From the NCBI GenBank assembly GCA_036266715.1, contig DATAXS010000004.1, forward strand, positions 1 through 64,000: a stretch of 64,000 nt of DNA. The letters run 5' to 3'. Below the pieces are notes generated by a model. The model searched no databases. It was not told the origin of the DNA and was given only the letters and a program-made list of their open reading frames with translations. The translations under genes were made by a program, and so were the position numbers. The DNA is from DATAXS01 sp036266715 (GTDB taxonomy: Bacteria > Patescibacteriota > Minisyncoccia > UBA6257 > 2-01-FULL-56-20). Of this stretch, positions 15,681-22,278 are shown piece by piece (within the stretch, counting starts at the first letter, position 1; each line of letters starts with the position of its first letter).

Positions 15681-15760
15681 CAAGGGTGACGGTCCGCATA
15701 GATTACGGACTAAATTGCTTGTCGGTGAAAACAGCCACAGATCGTGGCTGTTTTCATTTT
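15681..15760 (+). ncRNA. Predicted small RNA (cassette 1) with its own terminator
   Basis: A transcript of about 80 bases is predicted from the promoter at 15647. It can fold as GCAA/TTGC enclosing GGTCCG/CGGACT and ends in a strong hairpin (AACAGCCAC/GTGGCTGTT) followed by TTTTCATTTT. The paralogue at 16717-16798 keeps GGTCCGCAT and ATTACGG in the loop region but has a different terminator stem. No open reading frame is evident. It might be a free small RNA or an attenuated leader for the downstream tRNA-like gene. Confidence 0.5.
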
Positions 15761-15808
15761 AGATAGTTTTAACGGTCGTTTTGATAATGTGATTGCGCCG
15801 CGGATCTT

Positions 15809-15881
15809 GGGCCTGTAGTTTATGCGGTTAAAACGTCGCCCTCGACAAGCGAAAAATCGGGTTCAAATCCCGGCGGGTTCA
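15809..15881 (+). tRNA. tRNA-like gene 1 (apparent anticodon CGA, class I)
   Basis: A cloverleaf can be drawn: acceptor GGGCCTG with CGGGTTC (three wobble pairs), D-stem GTTT/AAAC, anticodon stem TCGCC/AGCGA with a 31:39 mismatch, loop CTCGACA, variable loop of 4, T-arm TCGGG-TTCAAAT-CCCGG. The apparent anticodon CGA (15843-15845) would be serine, yet the long serine variable arm is absent. A longer alternative outer helix exists between GCCGCGGATCT and GGGTTCACGGC. It could be a functional odd tRNA, a degenerate copy or a tRNA-like RNA. Confidence 0.5.
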
Positions 15882-15909
15882 CGGCACGGCCGTGCTATTA
15901 TATACCAAT

Positions 15910-16650
15910 ATGAAATTGATCTCCCTCAATACGTGGGCCGGACGCGCAGGTAAAGAAAAACTTCTTGATTTTTTGAAACATCACGAAGACGTGGACATCT
16001 TTTGCTTCCAGGAAATCTGGGAAGGTGGCCACGAATATGCAAAACGTTGGAACGGTCTCCATACCACACTCCTCACGGATATCGGCGCGGTTTTGCGTGA
16101 ACACAGATCGTTTTTCCGTCCTCACTATATGGATTGGTGGGGTATAGCAATGTTTATAAAAAAAGATCTGGACATCATGAATGAAGGAGAATTATTTGTA
16201 TATAAAGATAGGGGCTATGCTGACAAAAACGAAGAAGCAAATCACGCCCGCAACCTTCAATATGCGACTATAACAACACCAAGGGGCTTATGCACCGTGA
16301 TGAATCTGCACGGGGCATGGATAGCAAATAGCAAAAAAAAGGATACCGAGAGCCGGCTGTTACAATCTGATAATGTTGTCCGGTTTGCCAAGGGCCTCAA
16401 AAATCCCTATGTATTTTGCGGTGACCTTAATTTGGATCCTGTGTCGGAGAGCATAAAGAAATTTGAAGATGCCGGTATGCGCAATCTGATCAAGGGATAC
16501 GGCATTACCTCCACTCGGTCGAGTCATTACAAAAAGCCCCTTCGCTTTGCCGATTACACCCTTGTAAGTCCGGGCATTAACGTAGTGGATTTCAAAGTCC
16601 TGCCGGACGAAGTGTCGGACCACTTGGCGATGTATTTGGAGTTTGAATAA
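15910..16650 (+). CDS. Endonuclease/exonuclease/phosphatase (EEP) family protein
   Basis: The 246-residue product has the EEP core: LISLNTWAGRAG at the N terminus, metal-binding Glu in CFQEIWEGG, MNLHGAWIA, the catalytic GDLNLDP, and SDHLAMYLEFE at the C terminus (Asp-His). Relatives cleave phosphodiester bonds in DNA, RNA, lipids or sphingomyelin; the substrate here is unknown. No signal peptide is seen. The ATG at 15910 is chosen because TATTATATA immediately upstream implies a leaderless start. The gene lies between two paralogous RNA cassettes. Confidence 0.85.
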   Translation: MKLISLNTWAGRAGKEKLLDFLKHHEDVDIFCFQEIWEGGHEYAKRWNGLHTTLLTDIGAVLREHRSFFRPHYMDWWGIAMFIKKDLDIMNEGELFVYKDRGYADKNEEANHARNLQYATITTPRGLCTVMNLHGAWIANSKKKDTESRLLQSDNVVRFAKGLKNPYVFCGDLNLDPVSESIKKFEDAGMRNLIKGYGITSTRSSHYKKPLRFADYTLVSPGINVVDFKVLPDEVSDHLAMYLEFE

Positions 16651-16683
16651 AAAGAGAAAAATTAAAACTTCATTAAAAAATTC

Positions 16684-16711
16684 TTGACACTGTGCCGATT
16701 TGCAATATCAT
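16684..16711 (+). promoter_or_regulatory. Promoter of small RNA cassette 2
   Basis: Perfect TTGACA (16684-16689), a 16-base spacer and TATCAT (16706-16711). The surrounding A+T-rich sequence (ATTAAAA repeats) matches that before cassette 1. Confidence 0.65.
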
Positions 16712-16716
16712 TATTG

Positions 16717-16798
16717 CAAGGTGGTGGTCCGCATTTATTACGGGCTATTAATTTCTACTTGTCGTGAAGACGACCGCTTCGGCGGCCGTTTTCATTTT
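16717..16798 (+). ncRNA. Predicted small RNA (cassette 2) with its own terminator
   Basis: This is the paralogue of the RNA at 15681-15760. It keeps the segments GCAAGG, GGTCCGCAT and ATTACGG and ends in a hairpin with a TTCG tetraloop (CCGC-TTCG-GCGG) followed by TTTTCATTTT. The terminator stems of the two copies differ in sequence but not in position, which argues for selection on structure. Confidence 0.5.
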
Positions 16799-16844
16799 AG
16801 ATAGTTTTAAACCTTTTTATTAACCTGACTGCGCCGTGGGTCTC

Positions 16845-16917
16845 GGGCTCGTAGTTTATGCGGTTAAAACACTACCTTTGACAAGTAGGGAACCGGGTTC
16901 AAATCCCGCCGGATCCA
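16845..16917 (+). tRNA. tRNA-like gene 2 (apparent anticodon TGA, class I)
   Basis: It is paralogous to tRNA-like gene 1, with an identical D-arm GTTTATGCGGTTAAAAC. The acceptor GGGCTCG with CGGATCC has a C.A mismatch, the T-stem has a C.C mismatch, and the anticodon stem is CTAC/GTAG with a 31:39 mismatch. The loop TTTGACA suggests TGA (16879-16881), but a true class II tRNA-Ser(TGA) already exists at 6092; reading the loop as GAC (Val) would need an 8-base loop. A stronger outer helix CCGTGGGTCT/GGATCCACGG is possible. Functionality is doubtful. Confidence 0.45.
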
Positions 16918-16964
16918 CGGCACGGCCGTGCCGGTAACGTAATTTATGTTAAAATTCATTAGTA

Positions 16965-17717
16965 ATGTCCAAACTCCTCGCCGCCAACTGGAAAGAGAAT
17001 CCAAAGACAGAAAAAGATGCGTTAAAGCTTTTCCGCGAAGTTGGAAGGGCTGCGGACGATAAGGTGCAGGTGGTACTCTGCCCACCTTTTATTTATTTGG
17101 ATGAACTTGCACACGCGTTCAAGAAGATAGCGTGCAAAAAACATCTCGCGCTCGGCGCACAGGATGCTTTTTGGCAGGAGAAGGGACCGTTTACGAGCGA
17201 GGTCGGTCCGCGGATGTTGAAAGCGCTCGGGGCGCGGTACGTGATCATTGGACACTCCGAGCGGAGAAAGTGGGCCAAGGAAACGGACGCGATCATTAAT
17301 AAGAAAATAAAACTTGCCCGCGCGGACGGCCTGAAGGTGATCCTCTGCGTGGGGGAGCCGCTCGCGGTCCGCAAAAAGGGCATTCCTGCCGCGCAGAAGT
17401 TTGTGGCTGCTCAACTTTCCAAGGATTTTGCGGGGCTAAAACCACGCGACCGCGCACACATCATCGTAGCCTACGAGCCCATTTGGGCCATCGGCACCGG
17501 CCGCTATGATGAGCCGGAGGATGCGCGGGGAATGGCGGAATTCATCAAGCGGAAGCTCGGCAAACCGGCACCGATCGTGCTCTACGGCGGATCCGTCACG
17601 AGCAAGAACGTCGCCGATTATGTACAATATAGTAGTATTGATGGCGCCCTTGTCGGAGGCGCGAGTCTAAAAGCCGCTGAATTTAAAAAAATAATAAACA
17701 TATGCCAAACAATATAA
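16965..17717 (+). CDS. tpiA: Triosephosphate isomerase
   Basis: TpiA interconverts dihydroxyacetone phosphate and glyceraldehyde 3-phosphate in glycolysis. The 250-residue TIM barrel has the N-terminal ANWKEN (substrate Lys), catalytic His in GHSERR, catalytic Glu in AYEPIWAIGTG, and the phosphate-binding LYGGSV and GALVGGASL. Length is normal. It is the only glycolytic gene in the window. The last 16 bases overlap the next gene, so the two are cotranscribed. Confidence 0.98.
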   Translation: MSKLLAANWKENPKTEKDALKLFREVGRAADDKVQVVLCPPFIYLDELAHAFKKIACKKHLALGAQDAFWQEKGPFTSEVGPRMLKALGARYVIIGHSERRKWAKETDAIINKKIKLARADGLKVILCVGEPLAVRKKGIPAAQKFVAAQLSKDFAGLKPRDRAHIIVAYEPIWAIGTGRYDEPEDARGMAEFIKRKLGKPAPIVLYGGSVTSKNVADYVQYSSIDGALVGGASLKAAEFKKIINICQTI

Positions 17718-18463
17718 AAGAGTGGTTTTGGGGGACGTTCACGGTGCTGCTCGTGGTGATCGTCGTGATACTGATTTTCTTTGTGACGCCGATGTTGGGA
17801 CAATTCGCGCATTCGTTCACTTCGTCGCGGACGATCACGGTGACGGGACAGGGAATGACGGTCGCGACGCCGGATGAAGCGGACATTTCTTTCTCCGTGG
17901 TTTCCCAAGGAACAAGTCCGGATGCGCTTACCTCGGACAACAATAATAAGATGAGCGCGGTGATGCAGTTTGTGAGCTCGCAGGGGATCGCCTCGAGCGA
18001 CATCCAGACCACGAACTACGACCTTGAGCCGAACTATTCGTACGATAAGACGACGCAGCGCAACTACATTACGGGCTACACGCTCACGCAGACCGTGCAG
18101 GTGAAGGTGCGTGACCTTGCAAACGTTGCCGCAGTGCTCGGCGGCCTTACGCCGCTCGGCGTGAACCAGGTGGGTGGCGTGAACTTCACGTTCCAAAATC
18201 CGGATGAATTTGTGGCGATTGCACGCGGCGATGCCATGACGAAGGCGACGCAAGAAGCATCGGAGCTTGCCGCCGAAGCGGGCGCTTCGCTCGGTCCTGC
18301 CGTCACCATCCAAGAATCCTACGGCCTGCCCGGCCCGCAACCTTACCCCGCTTACGCAATGGCTTCGGGGGGTGGCACGGCAGCCGTTCCCTCAACGGTC
18401 TCCGTGGCACCGGGTACCCAAACAGTGACCGACAACGTTACGGTTACGTATGAACTCCAATAA
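17702..18463 (+). CDS. SIMPL (DUF541) domain protein, membrane anchored
   Basis: The 253-residue protein has one N-terminal transmembrane helix (about 10-33) and an extracytoplasmic SIMPL domain beginning SRTITVTGQGMTVATPDEADISFSV, with GYTLTQTVQVKVRDL and a C-terminal VSVAPGTQTVTDNVTVTYEL. This family (BP26/OMP28-like) forms oligomeric channels or is linked to oxidative stress; its role here is unknown. It overlaps tpiA by 16 bases and the GtrA gene by 14 bases, forming a three-gene unit. Confidence 0.85.
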   Translation: MPNNIKEWFWGTFTVLLVVIVVILIFFVTPMLGQFAHSFTSSRTITVTGQGMTVATPDEADISFSVVSQGTSPDALTSDNNNKMSAVMQFVSSQGIASSDIQTTNYDLEPNYSYDKTTQRNYITGYTLTQTVQVKVRDLANVAAVLGGLTPLGVNQVGGVNFTFQNPDEFVAIARGDAMTKATQEASELAAEAGASLGPAVTIQESYGLPGPQPYPAYAMASGGGTAAVPSTVSVAPGTQTVTDNVTVTYELQ

Positions 18464-19145
18464 GGAGTCCGCAAAGGACTTCGGCATAGTCACCATCATC
18501 GGCGCGCTCGTGGGGCTGCTCATCCAGCCCGTGCTTGCGAACACGTCGCTTGAAAGCCGGCTTACGTGGGGGATACGCATCGCAATATTCCTCGCGCTCG
18601 CCGTGCTTGCACCGCTCGCGCTTCTTGTCGCGCGGTGGCTGGATAAGTTTTGGAAGGGAGTTTACCAATTCGCCCAGTTTGCGGCAGTGGGGACGCTGAA
18701 CAGCTTTATTGATGTGGGCGTTCTTAATTTGGAAACATTCCTCTATGGATCATCTCCCTTGAGCAACGGATTATTCGCGGCCTTTAAAGCGGTATCATTT
18801 CTTTGTTCCACCACCAACAGCTTTTTTTGGAACAAGCACTGGACCTTTGCTGAGGCAAAAAAGACCAAGACGGCAAAGACGTTGGAATTCTACGGTATTG
18901 CGCTTATTGGCTGGGGGTTGAATGTGGGCGCGGCGACGCTCGTGAAGGCATTTGGTCCCACGGGGTCAGAATCGCTCACCAAACTGTGGATAAACATAGT
19001 CTCTCCGGTCGCGGGGATCGCGGTTTCCTTCGCATGGAACTTCATTGGCTATAAGTATTTTGTGTTCAAAGTGCCCGCGCCGGCTGCGGCGACTGCGCCG
19101 GGGCCGGGGGAGACCTCCGGGGGAAACGCATTAAAAGATCGTTAA
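18450..19145 (+). CDS. GtrA-like membrane protein
   Basis: The 231-residue product has an extra N-terminal membrane region (about residues 10-60) and then the four-helix GtrA domain: QFAAVGTLNSFIDVGVLN, NSFFWNKHWTF, and WNFIGYKYFVF at the end. GtrA family proteins are thought to help move polyprenyl-linked sugars across the membrane for glycan modification. No glycosyltransferase is adjacent. The tail after residue 205 is a Pro/Ala-rich linker. Confidence 0.85.
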   Translation: MNSNKESAKDFGIVTIIGALVGLLIQPVLANTSLESRLTWGIRIAIFLALAVLAPLALLVARWLDKFWKGVYQFAQFAAVGTLNSFIDVGVLNLETFLYGSSPLSNGLFAAFKAVSFLCSTTNSFFWNKHWTFAEAKKTKTAKTLEFYGIALIGWGLNVGAATLVKAFGPTGSESLTKLWINIVSPVAGIAVSFAWNFIGYKYFVFKVPAPAAATAPGPGETSGGNALKDR

Positions 19146-19148
19146 AAT

Positions 19149-19272
19149 TTGCAATTTTGAGGGATATCTGCTATAATGCTTAAGAATGAGTGTGCGCATA
19201 CGTAGCCGATGATATCGAGCGACGCATGTCCAGACTTTCTTTTTGGCCAAAAGACCCCTTCGCGGGGTTTTT
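19149..19272 (+). ncRNA. Predicted small RNA with promoter and terminator
   Basis: TTGCAA (19149-19154), a 17-base spacer and TATAAT (19172-19177) form a good promoter. About 75 bases downstream ACCCC-TTCGC-GGGGT followed by TTTTTGG (19254-19274) is an intrinsic terminator. The roughly 90-base RNA between them, starting near 19184, has no start codon with an adequate frame. I do not recognise it as 6S, SRP or tmRNA. Confidence 0.5.
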
Positions 19273-19337
19273 GGTTTATAAAGGGCTCCCGCGCGCTCGC
19301 GCACCGGTTCTTTAAGCGTTTTTTCATCTAAATTTAA

Positions 19338-19511
19338 TTGTGTTTTAATGACCATACTTTATACTGAGTATGGAGTCGGCTAGAGAGCACTCATTCAATA
19401 ACAAAAAGAATTGGAGGTCACCATAGCCGCTCCGCTCAGTCCTTTTACTCTCCCGCACCTGCACCACGCGCGGTTTCGTAGAAAAGAGGAGGCCTGAGCG
19501 GAGCGGTTTTT
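19338..19511 (+). ncRNA. Predicted structured RNA closed by a 13-bp stem and T-run
   Basis: TTGTGT (19338-19343), 16 bases and TATACT (19360-19365) can start an RNA near 19372. It ends in a 13-bp perfect stem (19427-19439 with 19494-19506) followed by TTTTTG. The 54-base loop can fold further (CCTTTTAC with GTAGAAAAG). The GGAGGT at about 19412 is not followed by ATG, GTG or TTG in a useful frame, so I favour a non-coding RNA or a leader of murB. The rest of 19146-19568 holds nothing else I can name. Confidence 0.45.
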
Positions 19512-19568
19512 GTGTGCCCATGAGCTCCTGCGGTGTTTCCAAGATTACAACGATAAAATCTATTTACC

Positions 19569-20540
19569 ATGCCACGATTTCAAGAAAATGTGCCACTGTG
19601 CACATGGAGCAACTACAAGATAGGCGGCCCTGCCCGCTTTTTCTTTGCGCCCAAAAACGAGCGTGAAGTGCATTGGGCGATCACCGAGGCGAAGAAAAAA
19701 AAGCTTCCCGTATTCATCCTTGGCGGCGGTACGAATCTTTTGATAGGTGATGAGGGGTTTGACGGGCTCGTGATCCGCCCGACGGCGGCCGCGCTCCACG
19801 CACGCGGTACCAAGGTCGCGGCCGGTACGGGCGTTACCATGGAAAAACTTTTGGATTTTTCCGCGGGCAAATCGTTGTCCGGGTTGGAGTGGGCCGGCGG
19901 ATTGCCGGGAACGCTCGGCGGCGCCATCCGCGGGAATGCGGGATGCTTCGGCGGCGAGATCAAAGACGTGGTGGCGTCGGTAAAAAGCTTTGATCCCAAA
20001 AAAATGAGAATGGTCACGCGCTCCACGCGCGCGTGCGCATTCGGCTACCGCACGAGCATCTTTAAGAAAGGCGCGAAAGGCGAGATCATTTTGGAGGCAA
20101 CGCTCGCGTTGCGTCCGGGGAAGAAAAGCGAAATTCAAAAAGCGACGCGCGAAAAGATGGAATATCGCAAAAAGAACCACCCGCTGGACTATCCGAACAT
20201 CGGGAGCATCTTTAAGAACGTGCCGCTCGCCACGCTCCACAAGGCCTCGGGCCCAGAGTACAAGAAGGCGCTCCGCGAGGCGACCCTCGTCTTTCGCGGC
20301 TCGCATTTTTCCGTGAAGACGGATCCGTTCCCGGTCATTTCCACGGCAAAGCTTATCGCCGAGTCGGGCCTCCGCGGAGTGAGCTTCGGCGGCGCGATGT
20401 TCTCAGCAAAGCACCCGAACTTCATCGTAAACGTGCTGAATGCCAATGCGGGAGACGTGAAAGGCCTCATTTTGCTCGCAAAATCCGCCGTAAAAGACAA
20501 ATTTGATGTAGAATTGGAAGAAGAGGTACAAATCACATGA
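19569..20540 (+). CDS. murB: UDP-N-acetylenolpyruvoylglucosamine reductase MurB
   Basis: MurB reduces UDP-GlcNAc-enolpyruvate to UDP-MurNAc with FAD and NADPH. The 323-residue product shows TWSNYKIGGPARFFFAP at the N terminus, the FAD motif ILGGGTNLLIGDEGFDG, GLEWAGGLPGTLGGAIRGNAG, and the C-terminal AKLIAESGLRGVSFGGAMFS with NFIVN. It appears to be the longer family type but is of ordinary length. It overlaps hpf by ATGA. Confidence 0.95.
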   Translation: MPRFQENVPLCTWSNYKIGGPARFFFAPKNEREVHWAITEAKKKKLPVFILGGGTNLLIGDEGFDGLVIRPTAAALHARGTKVAAGTGVTMEKLLDFSAGKSLSGLEWAGGLPGTLGGAIRGNAGCFGGEIKDVVASVKSFDPKKMRMVTRSTRACAFGYRTSIFKKGAKGEIILEATLALRPGKKSEIQKATREKMEYRKKNHPLDYPNIGSIFKNVPLATLHKASGPEYKKALREATLVFRGSHFSVKTDPFPVISTAKLIAESGLRGVSFGGAMFSAKHPNFIVNVLNANAGDVKGLILLAKSAVKDKFDVELEEEVQIT

Positions 20541-20884
20541 AAATCAATATAAAAAAATCCGACAATCTCATTACGCCCGCGTTGGAAGAATATATAGAAG
20601 AGAAGCTCATGCCACTCGCAAAGTTCGTCAAACATTTTGACGAAACGGGCGAGGCGGAAATGTGGATGGAAGTTTCCCGCACGACCGACCATCACCAAAA
20701 GGGAGACGTATTTAAAGTGGCAGTTGACCTGCGCCTGCCGCACAAAATACTCCGCGCGGAAGAAAATGCCGACGACGTCCATAAAGCAATCGACGCGGCA
20801 AGAAACACGCTCCAACTGGAGATAGAAAAGTACAAGGCAAAGTTCGAGGATGTGCGGCACCAGAGGCGCGAGGGGAAGGAGTAA
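20537..20884 (+). CDS. hpf: Ribosome hibernation factor HPF/RaiA (short form)
   Basis: The 115-residue product begins MKINIKKSDNLITPALEEYIEEKL and contains GDVFKVAVDLRLPHKILRAEENADDVHKAID, the usual beta-alpha core of the HPF/YfiA family. It binds the 30S decoding site in stationary phase. The long-form C-terminal dimerisation domain is absent. It is translationally coupled to murB by a 4-base overlap. Confidence 0.93.
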   Translation: MKINIKKSDNLITPALEEYIEEKLMPLAKFVKHFDETGEAEMWMEVSRTTDHHQKGDVFKVAVDLRLPHKILRAEENADDVHKAIDAARNTLQLEIEKYKAKFEDVRHQRREGKE

Positions 20885-20905
20885 GCGCCTAAGACCCAAG
20901 AAACG

Positions 20906-22201
20906 ATGGCGAACACGAAAGCGGAAGTCGTAATAATCGGCGCCGGCGCGTCGGGGCTCATGGCCGCGCGGGAGCTTGGCCGCGCCGGGAAAAAAGTGAT
21001 CGTGCTTGAGGCGCGCGACCGCATAGGTGGCCGCATCTTTCCGCTCCCGGAAAGAGAGTTCGGGTATCCCGCGCAGGGCGGCGCGGAGTTTGTGCATGGA
21101 CCGGCGAAGGTGACGCGGGCACTGATGGATGAGGCGGGACTCACTTATGTAGCAAGCAAGGGAGAACGTTGGACGGTACGTGACGGGAAAATCATAAAAA
21201 ACGAAGATTTTTCCCCGAAAGAGCCCGATGCCTTTCAAGAAAAATTGAGGGCGCTCATGGAGGATGTGCCTATTAGTGATTTCCTTGAAAAGTATTTTGG
21301 AGAAGAAAAGTACGAAGCGTTTAGGAAATCCATCGTGCGAATGGTCCAGGGATACGATGCCGCGGATCCAAGGCGGGCGAGCACATTTTCCCTTCGCGAT
21401 GAATGGTTGAGCGGCGATAAGGAATGGCAACAGGGGAGAATCAAAGAGGGATACACCGCACTTCTCGGTTTTTTGTTAGATGAATGCAAAGCTTTAGGGG
21501 TTGAGATGCGACTCGCGCGGGAGGCTGAATCTATTGTCGTGAGCCAAGAGGGGCAAGGAGCAACCATTCGATGCACAAATGCAGAAAAGTACCACGCGCA
21601 AAAAGTTATAATCACCCTTCCATTGCCGGTAATTTCCTCCTTGCATTTCGAGTCCACCCTTTCGGAAAAGATCGAGGCGGCTTCAAAAATCGGGTTCGGC
21701 GGAGTTATAAAATTACTTCTGCGTTTTAACCTCAAGTGGTGGACAGATATAACGGGGAGTGATTTTAGCAAGATGAGTTTTCTTTTTGGCGACGAGATTT
21801 TTCCAACCTGGTGGGCGCAATATCCGGAATCCTCAGTAGTGCTCACGGGTTGGCTTGCCGGTCCACCTTCGGAAAAACTGAAGGATAATTCTTCGGAAGA
21901 GATTCTCCAAATGGGGCTTACCTCGCTTGCCCATACTTTTAAGATGAACGTGCGAGATTTTAAAAAAGAACTTATTGCGTGGCAAGCGGTGAACTGGTTT
22001 GCAGATCCGTTTGCACGAGGCGCTTACAGCTATGTCACGGTAGATAGCTACAAGGCGCGCGAGGAATTGATGAAACCAGTGGCGGACACGATCTTTTTTG
22101 CAGGGGAAGCGCTCTATAGCGAAGAGGAAGAAACGGCCACCGTGGAAGGCGCGCTCGGGAGCGGGAAAGAAGTTGCGGAGAAGATATTGCGTGGCGCGTA
22201 A
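20906..22201 (+). CDS. Flavin-containing amine oxidase family protein
   Basis: The 431-residue product has the FAD dinucleotide motif VVIIGAGASGLMAARELGRAG near residues 7-27, EARDRIGGRIFPL and the C-terminal MAO pattern FFAGEALYSEEEETATVEGALGSG. Family members oxidise amines, polyamines or carotenoid-like substrates; the substrate cannot be told from sequence. A small reduced genome carrying this enzyme may use it for scavenging. It begins 21 bases after hpf. Confidence 0.88.
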   Translation: MANTKAEVVIIGAGASGLMAARELGRAGKKVIVLEARDRIGGRIFPLPEREFGYPAQGGAEFVHGPAKVTRALMDEAGLTYVASKGERWTVRDGKIIKNEDFSPKEPDAFQEKLRALMEDVPISDFLEKYFGEEKYEAFRKSIVRMVQGYDAADPRRASTFSLRDEWLSGDKEWQQGRIKEGYTALLGFLLDECKALGVEMRLAREAESIVVSQEGQGATIRCTNAEKYHAQKVIITLPLPVISSLHFESTLSEKIEAASKIGFGGVIKLLLRFNLKWWTDITGSDFSKMSFLFGDEIFPTWWAQYPESSVVLTGWLAGPPSEKLKDNSSEEILQMGLTSLAHTFKMNVRDFKKELIAWQAVNWFADPFARGAYSYVTVDSYKAREELMKPVADTIFFAGEALYSEEEETATVEGALGSGKEVAEKILRGA

Positions 22202-22278
22202 CTCGGTAGTAATGCTGGGCATAGTGCCGCGCGGGAGAGGTTGAAAAAATGAGGCAAATCGCATATAATCCATAGGCA

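Noticed and set aside
15809..15881. tmRNA or selenocysteine tRNA
   Set aside because: There is no tmRNA reading frame or pseudoknot region, the anticodon is not TCA, and the variable arm is too short for selenocysteine tRNA.
19416..19494. Possible leader peptide after GGAGGT, starting at ATA, rich in His and Arg
   Set aside because: No ATG, GTG or TTG is at a suitable distance, and the frame is only about 23 codons and lies inside the RNA stem-loop.
20189..21430. 413-codon open frame on the minus strand
   Set aside because: It lies across murB, hpf and the amine oxidase on the opposite strand; the plus-strand genes have clear families, and the composition of this frame (His/Arg-rich) is that of a shadow in G+C-rich DNA.
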